Below, in pieces: positions 1-9,232 of a stretch of DNA of 50,869 nt (position 1 is the first letter of the stretch; each line of letters opens with the position of its first letter). The notes beneath the pieces are model-generated. The model was not told where the DNA came from and ran no database searches. It saw only the letters and a program-made list of their open reading frames with translations. The position numbers were made by a program, and so were the translations under genes. The stretch is from Byssothecium circinans (Eukaryota > Ascomycota > Dothideomycetes > Pleosporales > Massarinaceae): assembly GCA_010015675.1 (NCBI GenBank), contig ML977000.1, forward strand, positions 614,676-665,544, given 5' to 3'.

Positions 1-59
1 TAAATGCCAGCATTAAGATCGTTAATAGCTGATTGAATTGCGATTTCGCGGTTATCCAT
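1..59 (-). CDS. psq-type HTH protein of a pogo/Fot1-like DNA transposon, N-terminus only
   Basis: On the minus strand an ATG at 59-57 opens a frame that runs off the window edge after about 20 codons. It reads M-D-N-R-E-I-A-I-Q-S-A-I then N-D-L-N-A-G. From memory this matches the start of the psq helix-turn-helix DNA-binding domain that begins the transposases (or stand-alone HTH proteins) of fungal pogo/Fot1/Tc1 elements, where a pattern like M-D-x-R-E-x-A-I-x-x-A-I-x-D-L-x-x-G is usual. The sequence just upstream (about 100-150) contains repeated gtggccg words, possibly part of a terminal inverted repeat. The rest of the gene lies outside the window, so intactness cannot be judged. Confidence 0.5.
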   Translation of the reverse strand, partial: MDNREIAIQSAINDLNAGI

Positions 60-391
60 TTTGATGCGTTGCGTGGAGAGAAAACGCGTGATTTTCTGAG
101 GGGTGGCCGATTTGGCGATGTGGCCGGAAACCCCTGGTGGCCGGAATCTATATAGGCTAGCTTAGGTGGTAAAAGGCTCGGGCGGTGATGCGGAGAAGTT
201 CGGCGGACCGTGCGCCAACTCTACGCTGGGACGACCCACTAAAAGTTTTGGACGAGAGCTCGACGGCGCCCAACATCTGCACGACTACTGCAATTGCTTC
301 CAACACAATAAGCTGGACGGCTGAGGGTATATAAAGTACTCATATGTAAGTACTGCACTTCTTTCAATGCTTCTCAATTCACGATTCTAAC
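60..391. promoter_or_regulatory. Intergenic region with TATA box of the NAP-family gene
   Basis: This gap separates the left-edge transposon gene (minus) from the histone chaperone gene (plus). A clear TATATAAA lies at 328-335, 57 bp before the first ATG at 392 and 108 bp before the second in-frame ATG at 443. The left half (about 100-150) has gtggccg-type repeated words that may belong to the transposon end. Confidence 0.5.
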
Positions 392-1559
392 ATGCCGTAC
401 CTAGAACACTCCATTTCCACAGAACTCGCACATCGCACAAAGATGGCCGAAGCGAGTGATAGTGAAGTCCGTGCGAGATTCGAAGAGCTTGCCGTCCTTG
501 AGGCAGAGTTTGAGGATGTCGAGCTAGAGATAAGTATGTCCTTCGTCTCTATACCCATCAAGAACAGCGACTGACCTGTCCAGTCCGCAAATCGAATGCG
601 CTAAATGTGCCTCTTTGGAAGAAGCGCGCCGACATCGTTGCAAAGATCCCCCATTTCTGGACCCTCGTCTTCGAGCAAGTGCCCCCCGAGCTAGAGAACT
701 TCCTCCAGCCCTCCGATAGCAAGGTCTTTGGTGCTCTCCAGACGGTTGAGGTGTCGCGGTTCGAGATTGACGACCCCAAAGGCTCGCCGCGCAGCTTCTC
801 GATCAAATTCGGCTTCGGCGACAACGAATACTTTGAGAACAAGGAGCTGGAGAAGAAGTTCTGGTATCGTGTGGCAAAGGATGGCTGGGAGGGCCATGTC
901 TCAGAAGCGGTCAAGATCAACTGGAAAAAAGGCAAAGACCTGACCGAGGGCCTGACGGATGGGGCATATGAATTGGCACAGGCACGACAGAAGCTAGGCA
1001 AGGGTCTCAGCCCGAGCGAACGTACAAAGAAGGAGTCACAACTACCAGAGTACAAGGCACTTGCTAGCAAGATCGAAGAGAGCACAGAAGCCTCACTCAG
1101 CTTCTTTGCCTGGTTCGGCTTCGTGTCAAGCTACAGATGGATCAGTGCCGAAGAGTCAGAGCAAGCTCATAAAGAGGATGCTATACGGCTGGAGAAGCTG
1201 AAACGGGGAGAAAAGCCAGACGATGAGGAGGACGAAGACATGGACCTTGACATTGACCTCCAAGAGACCGAGGTCTTCCCGCAGGGTGAAGTGTGCGCTA
1301 CACTCATTGCTGAAGATGTCTGGCCATCCGCCCTCCGGTACTACAGTACGTGACAGATGTCGTTCCTTGTTTCGACACTTTACTAACAGTATGAACAGAG
1401 GCTGCCCACGAAGCTGATGACGAGGATCTTTCTGAGCTTGATGTCGAAGATATGGATGAAGATGACGATTCGGACGAAGAAATCGATATCCGCGGTCTAG
1501 TAGGCAAAGGTCGGAAGTCGGAGGGCTCACCCCCGTCAAAAAAGCAACGGAAGGCCTAA
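392..1559 (+). CDS. NAP/SET-family nucleosome assembly protein (histone chaperone)
   Basis: Three exons, 392-533, 584-1345 and 1399-1559, give 354 aa in one frame. The introns begin GTATGT and GTACGT; the second has an ACTAAC branch site. The protein starts with a helical acidic stretch (F-E-E-L-A-V-L-E-A-E-F), continues into the NAP fold with P-L-W-K-K-R-A, I-P-H-F-W and the V-S-R-F-E-I-D-D-P-K-G-S segment, and ends in a very acidic tail (D/E runs on both sides of the last intron) followed by a basic K-K-Q-R-K end that could be an NLS. This layout is typical of SET/TAF-I and Vps75-like chaperones, which carry H2A-H2B or H3-H4 in the nucleus. The second Met (443, M-A-E-A-S) is a plausible alternative start because the first 17 residues look non-conserved. 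Confidence 0.85.
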
Positions 1560-1620
1560 GCTGCGCCGAAGCATCCGCCGTACTAGGATGTCATGATTTA
1601 CTTGAGCTTCCAGGCACTAC

Positions 1621-1840
1621 GCGATTGAAACAATTCGCCGCACACCGAAAACCTCAGCTCATATTTACCTACCCCCAACGAAGCCCTTTTAACCTCCTCC
1701 TACTCCTGCGTAAAAGAGCAGGCCTAGCTTTACAATTCTATATTTTTTTAAAGTTAAAGGAGAGTGATTAACGTGCTAGTTATTGTGGGTGGTCTTTAGT
1801 GAGAGAGTATTATGTGTGCGAGGAATTCTTTCAACCGCGT
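1621..1840 (+). repeat. Direct repeat, left copy (less mutated)
   Basis: About 220 bp that recur at 2389-2604. The two copies share long identical blocks (for example around the shared words agagcaggcctagctttac and agtgagagagtattatgtg) and differ mainly by transitions. The left copy carries C or G where the right copy carries T or A. No coding frame is kept. It could be a solo LTR or MITE fragment; no element family was recognised. Confidence 0.75.
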
Positions 1841-2388
1841 GGCACCTCAATTCGTACAGTGGCTTTAGCCTCATCTCTACGGTTGTGGTGCTTTGACTCG
1901 GTTTCCATTAGGTTCATCTCGCGTTTTCACTAAAATTGGTGACGATTTCAGGTTAGGTATAGACAAATGGTAATTGTACAGATAGAGGTCTGGTAATATC
2001 ATATCTTTTCGGTAGGGACCACGTCTTTCACAGTTCTTCACGATATCTAGGTTCCTCACGCCCTTCGATGTATTCCCTGGTTTCCCGTCGTCTAGCCTCA
2101 GCGACGGCCCTGCCGTCCCGAGGTTCCCGGTACCCACACTACTCCATGTCGAAAACTGACAGAAGGTCCCCTCATCCACCTATCACACGAATCCCCTCAC
2201 GCTATCCCCCTTTTGTCGCGGAGCAGAGGTACATTCTTCCGCCCAACTATTCATCTCCCAACCACCCTTTATCTCATCGCCAAACCCTTTGCATGACGGG
2301 TTGGGCATCTTATACCCGGCGCACAGGAACTATTTCTCTAAGCCCTGCTCTGCCGACCTCTACAGAACCTTATTTAATTAAATGGCAC

Positions 2389-2604
2389 GCGATTGAAACA
2401 ATTCGCCGCACACTAAAAAACTTTACCTTATATTTACCTACACCTAACGAAGCCCTTTTAACCTCTTCTTACTCCTGCGTAATAGAGCAGGCCTAGCTTT
2501 ACAATTCTATGTTTTGTTAAAGTAGAGAGTAATTAACGTGCTGGTTATTGTAGGTAGTTTTTAGTGAGAGAGTATTATGTGTGCGGGGAATTCTTTCAAC
2601 CGGG
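2389..2604 (+). repeat. Direct repeat, right copy (RIP-like transitions)
   Basis: Second copy of the 220-bp repeat at 1621-1840. In a hand alignment about 12 transitions run C to T or G to A from left to right copy and about 3 run the other way. This asymmetry fits repeat-induced point mutation, a premeiotic process of filamentous ascomycetes. The copies are separated by about 550 bp, so they could also be the ends of a short internally deleted element. Confidence 0.7.
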
Positions 2605-2873
2605 TGAATGGGATGCGAACTCTTGAGCCGCGACGCGATATTCGGGCATGTAGACGGATCTTGCGGGGATGAACGCATGCCGAGTTATTGAGAACCGGGT
2701 TAACGATGCAATGGCGGGACAATAGGTGCCCTTCACTTGCAGGGTAAAACCTATAGCTGCAAGCTAGAAGTTTTCCAGGGACTTTCATAACCACCGCTTT
2801 GTCCGTACCTTTTCTTTCCCAAGTGTCAAGTCACAGCTTCCTCAATTGCAATTGACGGTAGAAAAGCTTCACA

Positions 2874-4718
2874 ATGGCTCAATTGCTGCCTCTCCTCTCT
2901 TTCCTCTTCTTGCTACCTTCTCCTGTCTCTGCACAATATTCAAACAGCTCCACCCTCTCCTTCGGAACTCCTACCGGCTACACATCTACCACGTTCAATG
3001 CTTCGGCGCAGCCCACAGCGTTCACTCGCACCGACTACTCACCCAACGCCCTCGCCTCTCTCTGGGGTCTTGTAGGCCCCGTTTCCACCGGACCCGTCAA
3101 CTCCACCGTTTCTCCAACACCTGAGCCTACAGCCTATGCACGTCCAGATGGAAACCGATTCCACGCGCTGGTTGGCTCCAATCACCCTGAATTGGATAAC
3201 GTGAAGCTTCCCGAAGGGTTCAAATGGGGCCTCAGCAGTTCTTCCTATCAGATCGAAGGCGCGGCGAAAGATGAGGGAAAGGGTCCAAGTATCTGGGATC
3301 TGCTAAGCCACAGGGTGCCGAATTTTGTGCTAGACAATTCGACTGGCGATGTGGTTGCTAGTCATTATTATTTGTATAAGCAGGATTATGCCAGGTTGAA
3401 GAAATTGGGCATCCCTTGTAAGTGACCTCACTTTGCTCATGCAGTTGATCTCGAAATAAGATGCTAATAGGATACAGCTTTCAGCCCAAGCTTCAGCTGG
3501 CCGCGCTTTTTCCCGTTCGGTAACGGGCCTGTCAACGAAGAGGCCGTTGCCCACTATGACGACGTGATCTCCGAGATTCACAAGAATGGCCTGCGTCCAG
3601 CAGTAACACTTTTCCATTGGGACACACCCCTTTCCCTTTTCGCCGAGTACGGAGCCTGGACTGACCGCCGCGTTGTCGACGACTTCTTCAACTACGCTAA
3701 ATTTGTCATTACACGATATGACGAATATGTCGATGAATGGTACACCATCAACGAGCCTCAGTATTGCAATTGGCAATATTCAACCTACCCGGCAGGGAAG
3801 TACTATCCTGCACCCAACGGCGTGACGGGTGGCCTAAAAGCCCGGTTTCTTTGTGGACATTACACTTTACTGGCCCATGCAAAGGTGGCGAAGTGGTACC
3901 ATAACGAGTTCAAAGGCCGCGGTCGCATTACCTTCAAGAACTCCGGGAACTACTATGAAGCCAACAGCACGAAGCCCGCCGACGAAGTTGCTCGACAGCG
4001 CAACTTCGATTTCGCCATTGGCTGGTTTGGTGGGCCATGGACCGATGGCGATTACCCGCAGACTCTGAAGGATACGCTTGGAGACCTACTCCCCGAGTTC
4101 ACACAAGAAGAGAAGGAACTTATCAAGGGGTCTTGCGATTTCTACGCCATCGACCCGTATTCTTCGTTTACAGCTTATGAGATCAAGGGCGGTGTGGAGG
4201 CTTGTGCGAGCAACAGGTCGGCGCGCGGCTATCCGGAATGCGCAGGCTCAAACTCCCTCTCCCCCATCGGTTTCCCTCTGGGCCCTGCCGCCGACCCGAC
4301 AATGGACTGGCTGTACAGTGCACCGTCCGGTGTCCGAAAATTCCTCAAGCACATCACCACCGTCTTGTTCCCCAGCATCCCAGACATTGTCGTCACCGAA
4401 TTCGGATTCTCGGAACCGTTCGAAGGACAGTGGACGAAGCTTGCTCCCGCGCTTTGGGACCTGCGGCGCGCGGACTACTTCCAGCACTATCTTGATCAGA
4501 TTCTACTCAGTATTACCGAGGACAAGGTCAATGTCACTGGAGCGTGGGGGTGGGCGATTTTTGACAACTTTGAATGGACCCAGGGAAGTCAGGTTAGGTT
4601 TGGGTTGCAGTATGTTAATTATACGAGTTTGGAGAGGACGCCAAAGGCGAGTATGTTCCAGTTCTTGGACTGGTTCAAGAGGCATGAGGGAGGGAGCAAC
4701 TCGACGATGAGGATATAA
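2874..4718 (+). CDS. Secreted GH1 beta-glucosidase
   Basis: Two exons (2874-3417, 3478-4718) encode 594 aa. A signal peptide (hydrophobic residues about 4-17, cleavage near V-S-A-Q) is followed by a Ser/Thr/Pro-rich region to about residue 110, then a complete glycoside hydrolase family 1 barrel starting at L-P-E-G-F-K-W-G. The substrate-site elements S-S-Y-Q-I-E-G-A and F-S-W-P-R-F-F-P are present; the splice junction falls just before the latter. The acid/base Glu is E274 in T-I-N-E-P, and the nucleophile is E489 in V-V-T-E-F-G-F, where most GH1 enzymes have T-E-N-G. Near the C-terminus W-A-I-F-D-N-F-E-W matches the W-S-x-x-D-N-F-E-W sugar-binding strand. Expected role: outside the cell, release of glucose or similar sugars from beta-glucosides (cellobiose or plant glucosides). 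Many N-x-S/T sites suggest N-glycosylation. Confidence 0.93.
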
Positions 4719-5765
4719 TGTTGTAATGTTCACAGATGCGAACATCCAGACCTTCTTTGTTGGTCTAGACAGCCTTGTGGTGGCTCTATCCAAGCGCTGC
4801 GAAATACAAGGGGAAATAAGAATAATGACATGACGACGGCCAATTATGCTGATGGTGACCTGACGGCTCTTGCCCTGTTGGCTGGTCTCAGTTGGAACGG
4901 ATAAAATGTCAGATTGATTGGTGGTCGGCAGCCCAGCGCGTCGCCCATGTTTCATGTGAACTGTACAGCTCCTAAACGGTCCATCAGCTCACAAACGAAT
5001 GAAGCAGGAACCCGTGGCTGCTCGTAGAGCTAGAGTTCTCTCTTTATGCTTGTGTGAGAGAGGTCGCCAGAGTGAATGACGGCGGATGCAGCGGCGGGGC
5101 TGAACTGTTTAGGCTAGTGTGGCTTATCGGAGCGATTAAACACCTGCCTGTGCCCGTGCCCGTGACCGTGACCGTGACCGAGCTCTTATGATGTATTCGC
5201 GGGTCTGGTGCCTTTGGTACCTCTGAAGTACACCAGATCGCTGAAGACACAGTCGTCACCAAATCTCCCAAGCTGCTGTTTGACGTGCCGGCTTTTGACC
5301 CGCGCTGTGCTGTCCTCGGCCGTTCGTCATCGGTCAATCAGGTCGAGCCCGGAGCCAGACTAAGCTTCAGGCCGGCATCTTGCTCTTGCTCCTGCTCTTG
5401 CATCTTGCTACCCGCTTGCTGTCTCCTGCAAGCTCTCCAACACGCCTCAAACGCCCTCCACAGCTCATCGATCCCCAATCACTCGCGGCCCGACAGCAGG
5501 CTTGTGAGTGGAAGCACGCTGACCTGTCCGTCGGCTGCTGAGCCCGCGCGCCGCTAAGGTCCCGCCATCATTGTCGCCGCTGGTGACATCGTCAAGTGTC
5601 CACCACCACCAGCGTTTCCCCTACTCCCCGCCATTATAGCCACCCGTCGTCCCGCCACACTCCAGATCCCCCCTTTGGCTGGCTCATGACTCTGCCAACT
5701 CTCTCCAGACAACCCATCTAAAGGCACAACGGCCTCCCCGACGTGTACCCGCATCGTTGCGGGTA
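4719..5765. other. Gene-free stretch with short tandem repeats
   Basis: No convincing gene was found. A hexamer-like tandem (gcccgt / gaccgt units) lies at about 5150-5180 and a ctcttg/ctcctg-rich run at about 5380-5405. The second half (from about 5560) is C-rich and pyrimidine-rich, as in fungal promoters and leaders, and leads into the Gid7-like gene. Confidence 0.5.
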
Positions 5766-6096
5766 ACCTTCCCCAGCATTCGTCCTGGCCGACGACAACT
5801 CCCCAACTGCCCCTTCCCCAGTCACTTCCGACCACCCAGCCCTCCCGAACTCCCAAGCTTCTTCTTCCCCAGTCATCTTTGCCCCCGAAACTACCTCCAC
5901 CAACCTCTCAGCTCCCACCAGCGTTCCCGAGCAGCCAGCTTCCGCCACCGCGTCACCCTCTGCCCCAGCAGTAGCAGCTAAGCGCAGACACAGTACATCT
6001 GAGAGCGAGGAACTCTCAGAAAGCGAGGAACCACAACCGCACCGAGGCCGGTCCTCTCGCCCGAGTAAGAAGCGGAGGCGCAGAACAGACGGGACC

Positions 6097-8161
6097 ATGC
6101 GCTTTGACAACGATGCTTCAAACCGGTCCCAGTCGCCCCCGAAAAGCTACACAAATGGCTCGACGAGATCCCCGGGGCCTAGAGCGTCACTGGGCAAGAT
6201 TGCGAATGGAGACTCCCACAAGCCCGAGAGCAACGGCTCATATACAAATGGCAGCTCGGTAGCAAACGGCACCTCTAGACCGACAACGTTCTTTGGCCAT
6301 GACAGAGAAGAAGTCACGCGCATAATGATACAGAGCTTGACGGATTTGGGTTACCATGACGCCGCGGGTGCTTTGGTGAAAGAGAGCGGATACACCTTGG
6401 AAGGACCCACAGTGGCGGCATTCCGCAGCGCCGTGCTGAACGGGGATTGGGTTGAGGCAGAGGCGTTATTATTCGGATCCAATTCGTACGACAACGGAGG
6501 GGGCATTGAACTGAGTGGAGGGAGCAGATATAACAAATCATGGTCAAAATCTTCATTAACAGCAAACTCGCACTATACTGGAGGCCTGCCACTCGCCGAA
6601 GGGGCGAATCGGGACGAAATGTTGTTTTGGCTGAAGCAGCAGAAATATTTAGAGTTGCTGGAGAGGAGAGATCTCGGCAAGGCATTAACGGTGCTCCGAC
6701 AAGAACTGACACCCCTCCATCAGGATGTGGGTAGACTGCACACCCTGTCGAGGTACAACACTCCATCCATTACAATATACAGAAGCATCACTGACCATTT
6801 TTAGTCTCATCATGTGCCCGTCTGCGGACGACCTGAAATACCAAGCATCTTGGGATGGCGCTGGCGGCGAGTCGCGCACTCTCCTTCTATCAGAGCTCTC
6901 TAGTAAGCTGCTGCCTGTCTCATCGCTCACGTCAGATCTGACTTTTGTAGAATCAATATCACCAAGCGTAATGATACCAGAACATCGATTAGTCGCCTTA
7001 CTAGACGAAGTAAAAGATGGTTGGATCGCGAATTGTCTATATCACAACACTGCAGCTTCTCCGTCCCTCTATGTTGACCACAATTGCGACCGAGACGAAT
7101 TCCCAATGAAGCCCGTGCACGAACTCAGAAATCACAAGGACGAGGTCTGGTACTTGAAATACTCAAACGACGGCACAAAGCTCGCTTCGACAAGTAAAGA
7201 CAAGACTATTGTTATCTACGAGACAACGACGTACAAGGTTCTACACCGTCTTGATGATCATGAATCCGGCGTCACCCATCTCGCTTGGAGTCCCGATGAT
7301 ACCAGGATCATCACCTGCTCAGCAGGCAAGCATGAGGAGAACTCAGCCCGCATATGGGATGTCAAGGTACGTTCATTGTTTCGCAGTTTGACCCCCCTTT
7401 TCTGACACATGTAGACCGGCGTATGCATCAGTTACATTAGCGATTTCACCTATCCCTGTACTACCGCCGCATGGGCTCCTGATGGCCAGCACGTCGTCAT
7501 TGGATCACAGGACCGCAAATATGGATGCTGCGTATGGGACCTCCACGGGCACTGTGTTCACACATTCCAAGAAGACAGCATCCGAGTCAACGACCTTGCG
7601 GTATCTGCCGACGGTCAGCGTCTCGTGGTGCTGCTCCTCGACAGCCGGATATTGGTCTACGACTTTACCTCTTACGACAAGATATGTGAATGGCACTTCG
7701 ACGACGTCAAACTCACCAGTGTGACCATCAGCCAGGACTCACGGCATATGCTCGTCAGTATGAATCCGGACAAGATCAAACTCATGGAGATTGATTCCGG
7801 AGACGTGATCCAGAGTTTTGAAGGGCAGGTACATAAGCAGTTCGTCATTCGTTCGGCGTTTGGTGGCGCGGATGAGAATTTCGTCGTCAGCGGCAGTGAG
7901 GGTAGGTTACCAACAAAACAAAGCATGATCCCTGCACCTATTAACCATTTACCAGATTCTCGCATCTATATCTGGCGGAGTAACGGTCTGCTCGTCGAAG
8001 CCCTCGATGCACATCCTGGCTGCGTAAACGCCGTCGCCTGGCACCCTACCGATCCCCGCGTTTTCGCCTCCGCCGGCGATGACGGCAAAGTCCGGATATG
8101 GAAACCCATGTCAGCGACGACGATAGCAAGTAATCCCACCTCGAACGGCTATGGCCGATGA
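6097..8161 (+). CDS. LisH-CTLH-WD40 protein, WDR26/Gid7-type subunit of the GID/CTLH ubiquitin ligase
   Basis: Five exons, 6097-6752, 6805-6902, 6951-7366, 7415-7901 and 7956-8161, give 620 aa from the first ATG. After a disordered N-terminus comes a LisH motif (E-E-V-T-R-I-M-I-Q-S-L-T-D-L-G-Y), a CTLH/CRA segment ending at L-H-T-L-S-S-L-I-M-C-P (formed across an intron), and then about seven WD40 repeats starting at V-H-E-L-R-N-H-K-D-E-V-W. The last repeats include H-P-G-C-V-N-A-V-A-W-H and A-S-A-G-D-D-G-K-V-R-I-W. The second intron is 48 nt with no stop in frame, so it looks coding unless compared with relatives. Gid7/WDR26 proteins recruit substrates or help assemble the GID E3 ligase that removes gluconeogenic enzymes. 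The frame stays open upstream of the ATG back to 5766 and encodes a basic, NLS-like stretch, so the true start is uncertain. Confidence 0.88.
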
Positions 8162-9232
8162 GCCAAAGTATTATTGCTATCTCCTCTCCCCAACCCCTAG
8201 CATCATGCGGCGTTTGACGGGGTGCATGATATCAATCCCCTTCTCCCTCTCCCTCTTTCTCTTTCACACACATCTGGGCATACCATGGGCTCTCTATACT
8301 ATACGTTGTACTTTCGGGCTCGACGCATGCATTCTCCTGGCGAAAGGGTTGGAAGATGGAATATGGGGTGTTCTTCCTGTCACCAACAAAGCATACAACT
8401 GCACTTGTCGAAATGGTCTGAGTTGGCGCTGAGATGGATGGATGGATGGGGGGTGGATGGGCATGTGGTTCTCTGGTGTTTTATCCTTGATTATGTATGG
8501 TAGGTTGTGCATGCATGGGTGTGCGGGACTGTTATGGCATTGCGTGCTTTTCTGCGATGTAGTTTGATCCCGTTTCATGGGCTTTTGTGCATTGGCGTGG
8601 TAGACATCTTTTTTTTTTCTTCTCCCCTCTTATCTTCTCTCTCCTCCCCTCACATTATGTTTTGGCTGCGTGCGGCAAGCGGGTTGAGGAGCGGTGTGCC
8701 CGCGAGGATATATGGATGGATGGATGGCTGGATGGATTGACCGACGGATGGAGGGTGTTTGTATAGAATGGGGACGGGCGCCGGTTACTGGCGCTGTGCT
8801 GTGCTGGGTTGAGCTGGGCTGGGGAAAAGCCAGGCTTCCTGCGTCAGGGAAGATCGAAGGTGGAGGTTGGTAGGAGAGACGGACAGTATGTAGGTAGTAG
8901 GTGTGTATGCACAGCACAATAACTTGAACAAGTGTGTATTCCACTTATGGCTTCTGTGCTTTAGAGTCGTGTATTGAGGTGAGGTGGGGTTGTTCGTTGC
9001 ATTGGATGAACAGGGCAAAAGTGATGACTGATTAGGCAACTTGCTTGGTTGAACGTAGAACGCTGGTTTACGATGCAAAACGACATCAGTGAAAACTGTG
9101 TCTATGATACCCTATGTAATAACCCAATACCAAACAGTGTGTTATACCCAGAACTTGTCTTATGAATACCACGCCCCCATCAAGTCCAAGAAAAACAAGC
9201 AATCAGCGCCTCTCTGTGCACAAAAACCCCAT
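8162..9232. other. Gene-free convergent intergenic region with ATGG microsatellites
   Basis: This is the shared 3' side of the Gid7-like gene (plus) and the unknown 783-aa gene (minus). It holds imperfect (ATGG)n tracts at about 8433-8460 and 8711-8750, a run of nine or more T at about 8610-8620 followed by a pyrimidine stretch, and no convincing open frame. Confidence 0.6.
8433..8750. repeat. Two imperfect ATGG microsatellite tracts
   Basis: Units of atgg/gatgg repeat at 8433-8460 and again at 8711-8750, separated by unique sequence. They are simple repeats in non-coding DNA and probably polymorphic. Confidence 0.7.

Larger units (their letters stand above)
1560..2873. other. Gene-free stretch with repeat pair between NAP gene and beta-glucosidase
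   Basis: No protein-coding frame here is convincing. The stretch holds two diverged direct repeats (listed separately) and about 550 bp of unique sequence between them. From about 2605 to 2873 the sequence is the promoter side of the beta-glucosidase gene; it includes the palindromic caattgcaattg at about 2844. Confidence 0.6.

Noticed and set aside
2600..2700. T-loop-like word gggatgcgaactc that might mark a minus-strand tRNA
   Set aside because: No stems can be formed around it and no A-box lies at the right distance.
5150..5180. Possible CRISPR-like array in the gcccgt/gaccgt tandem
   Set aside because: Six-bp units without spacers in a eukaryotic sequence; a plain microsatellite.
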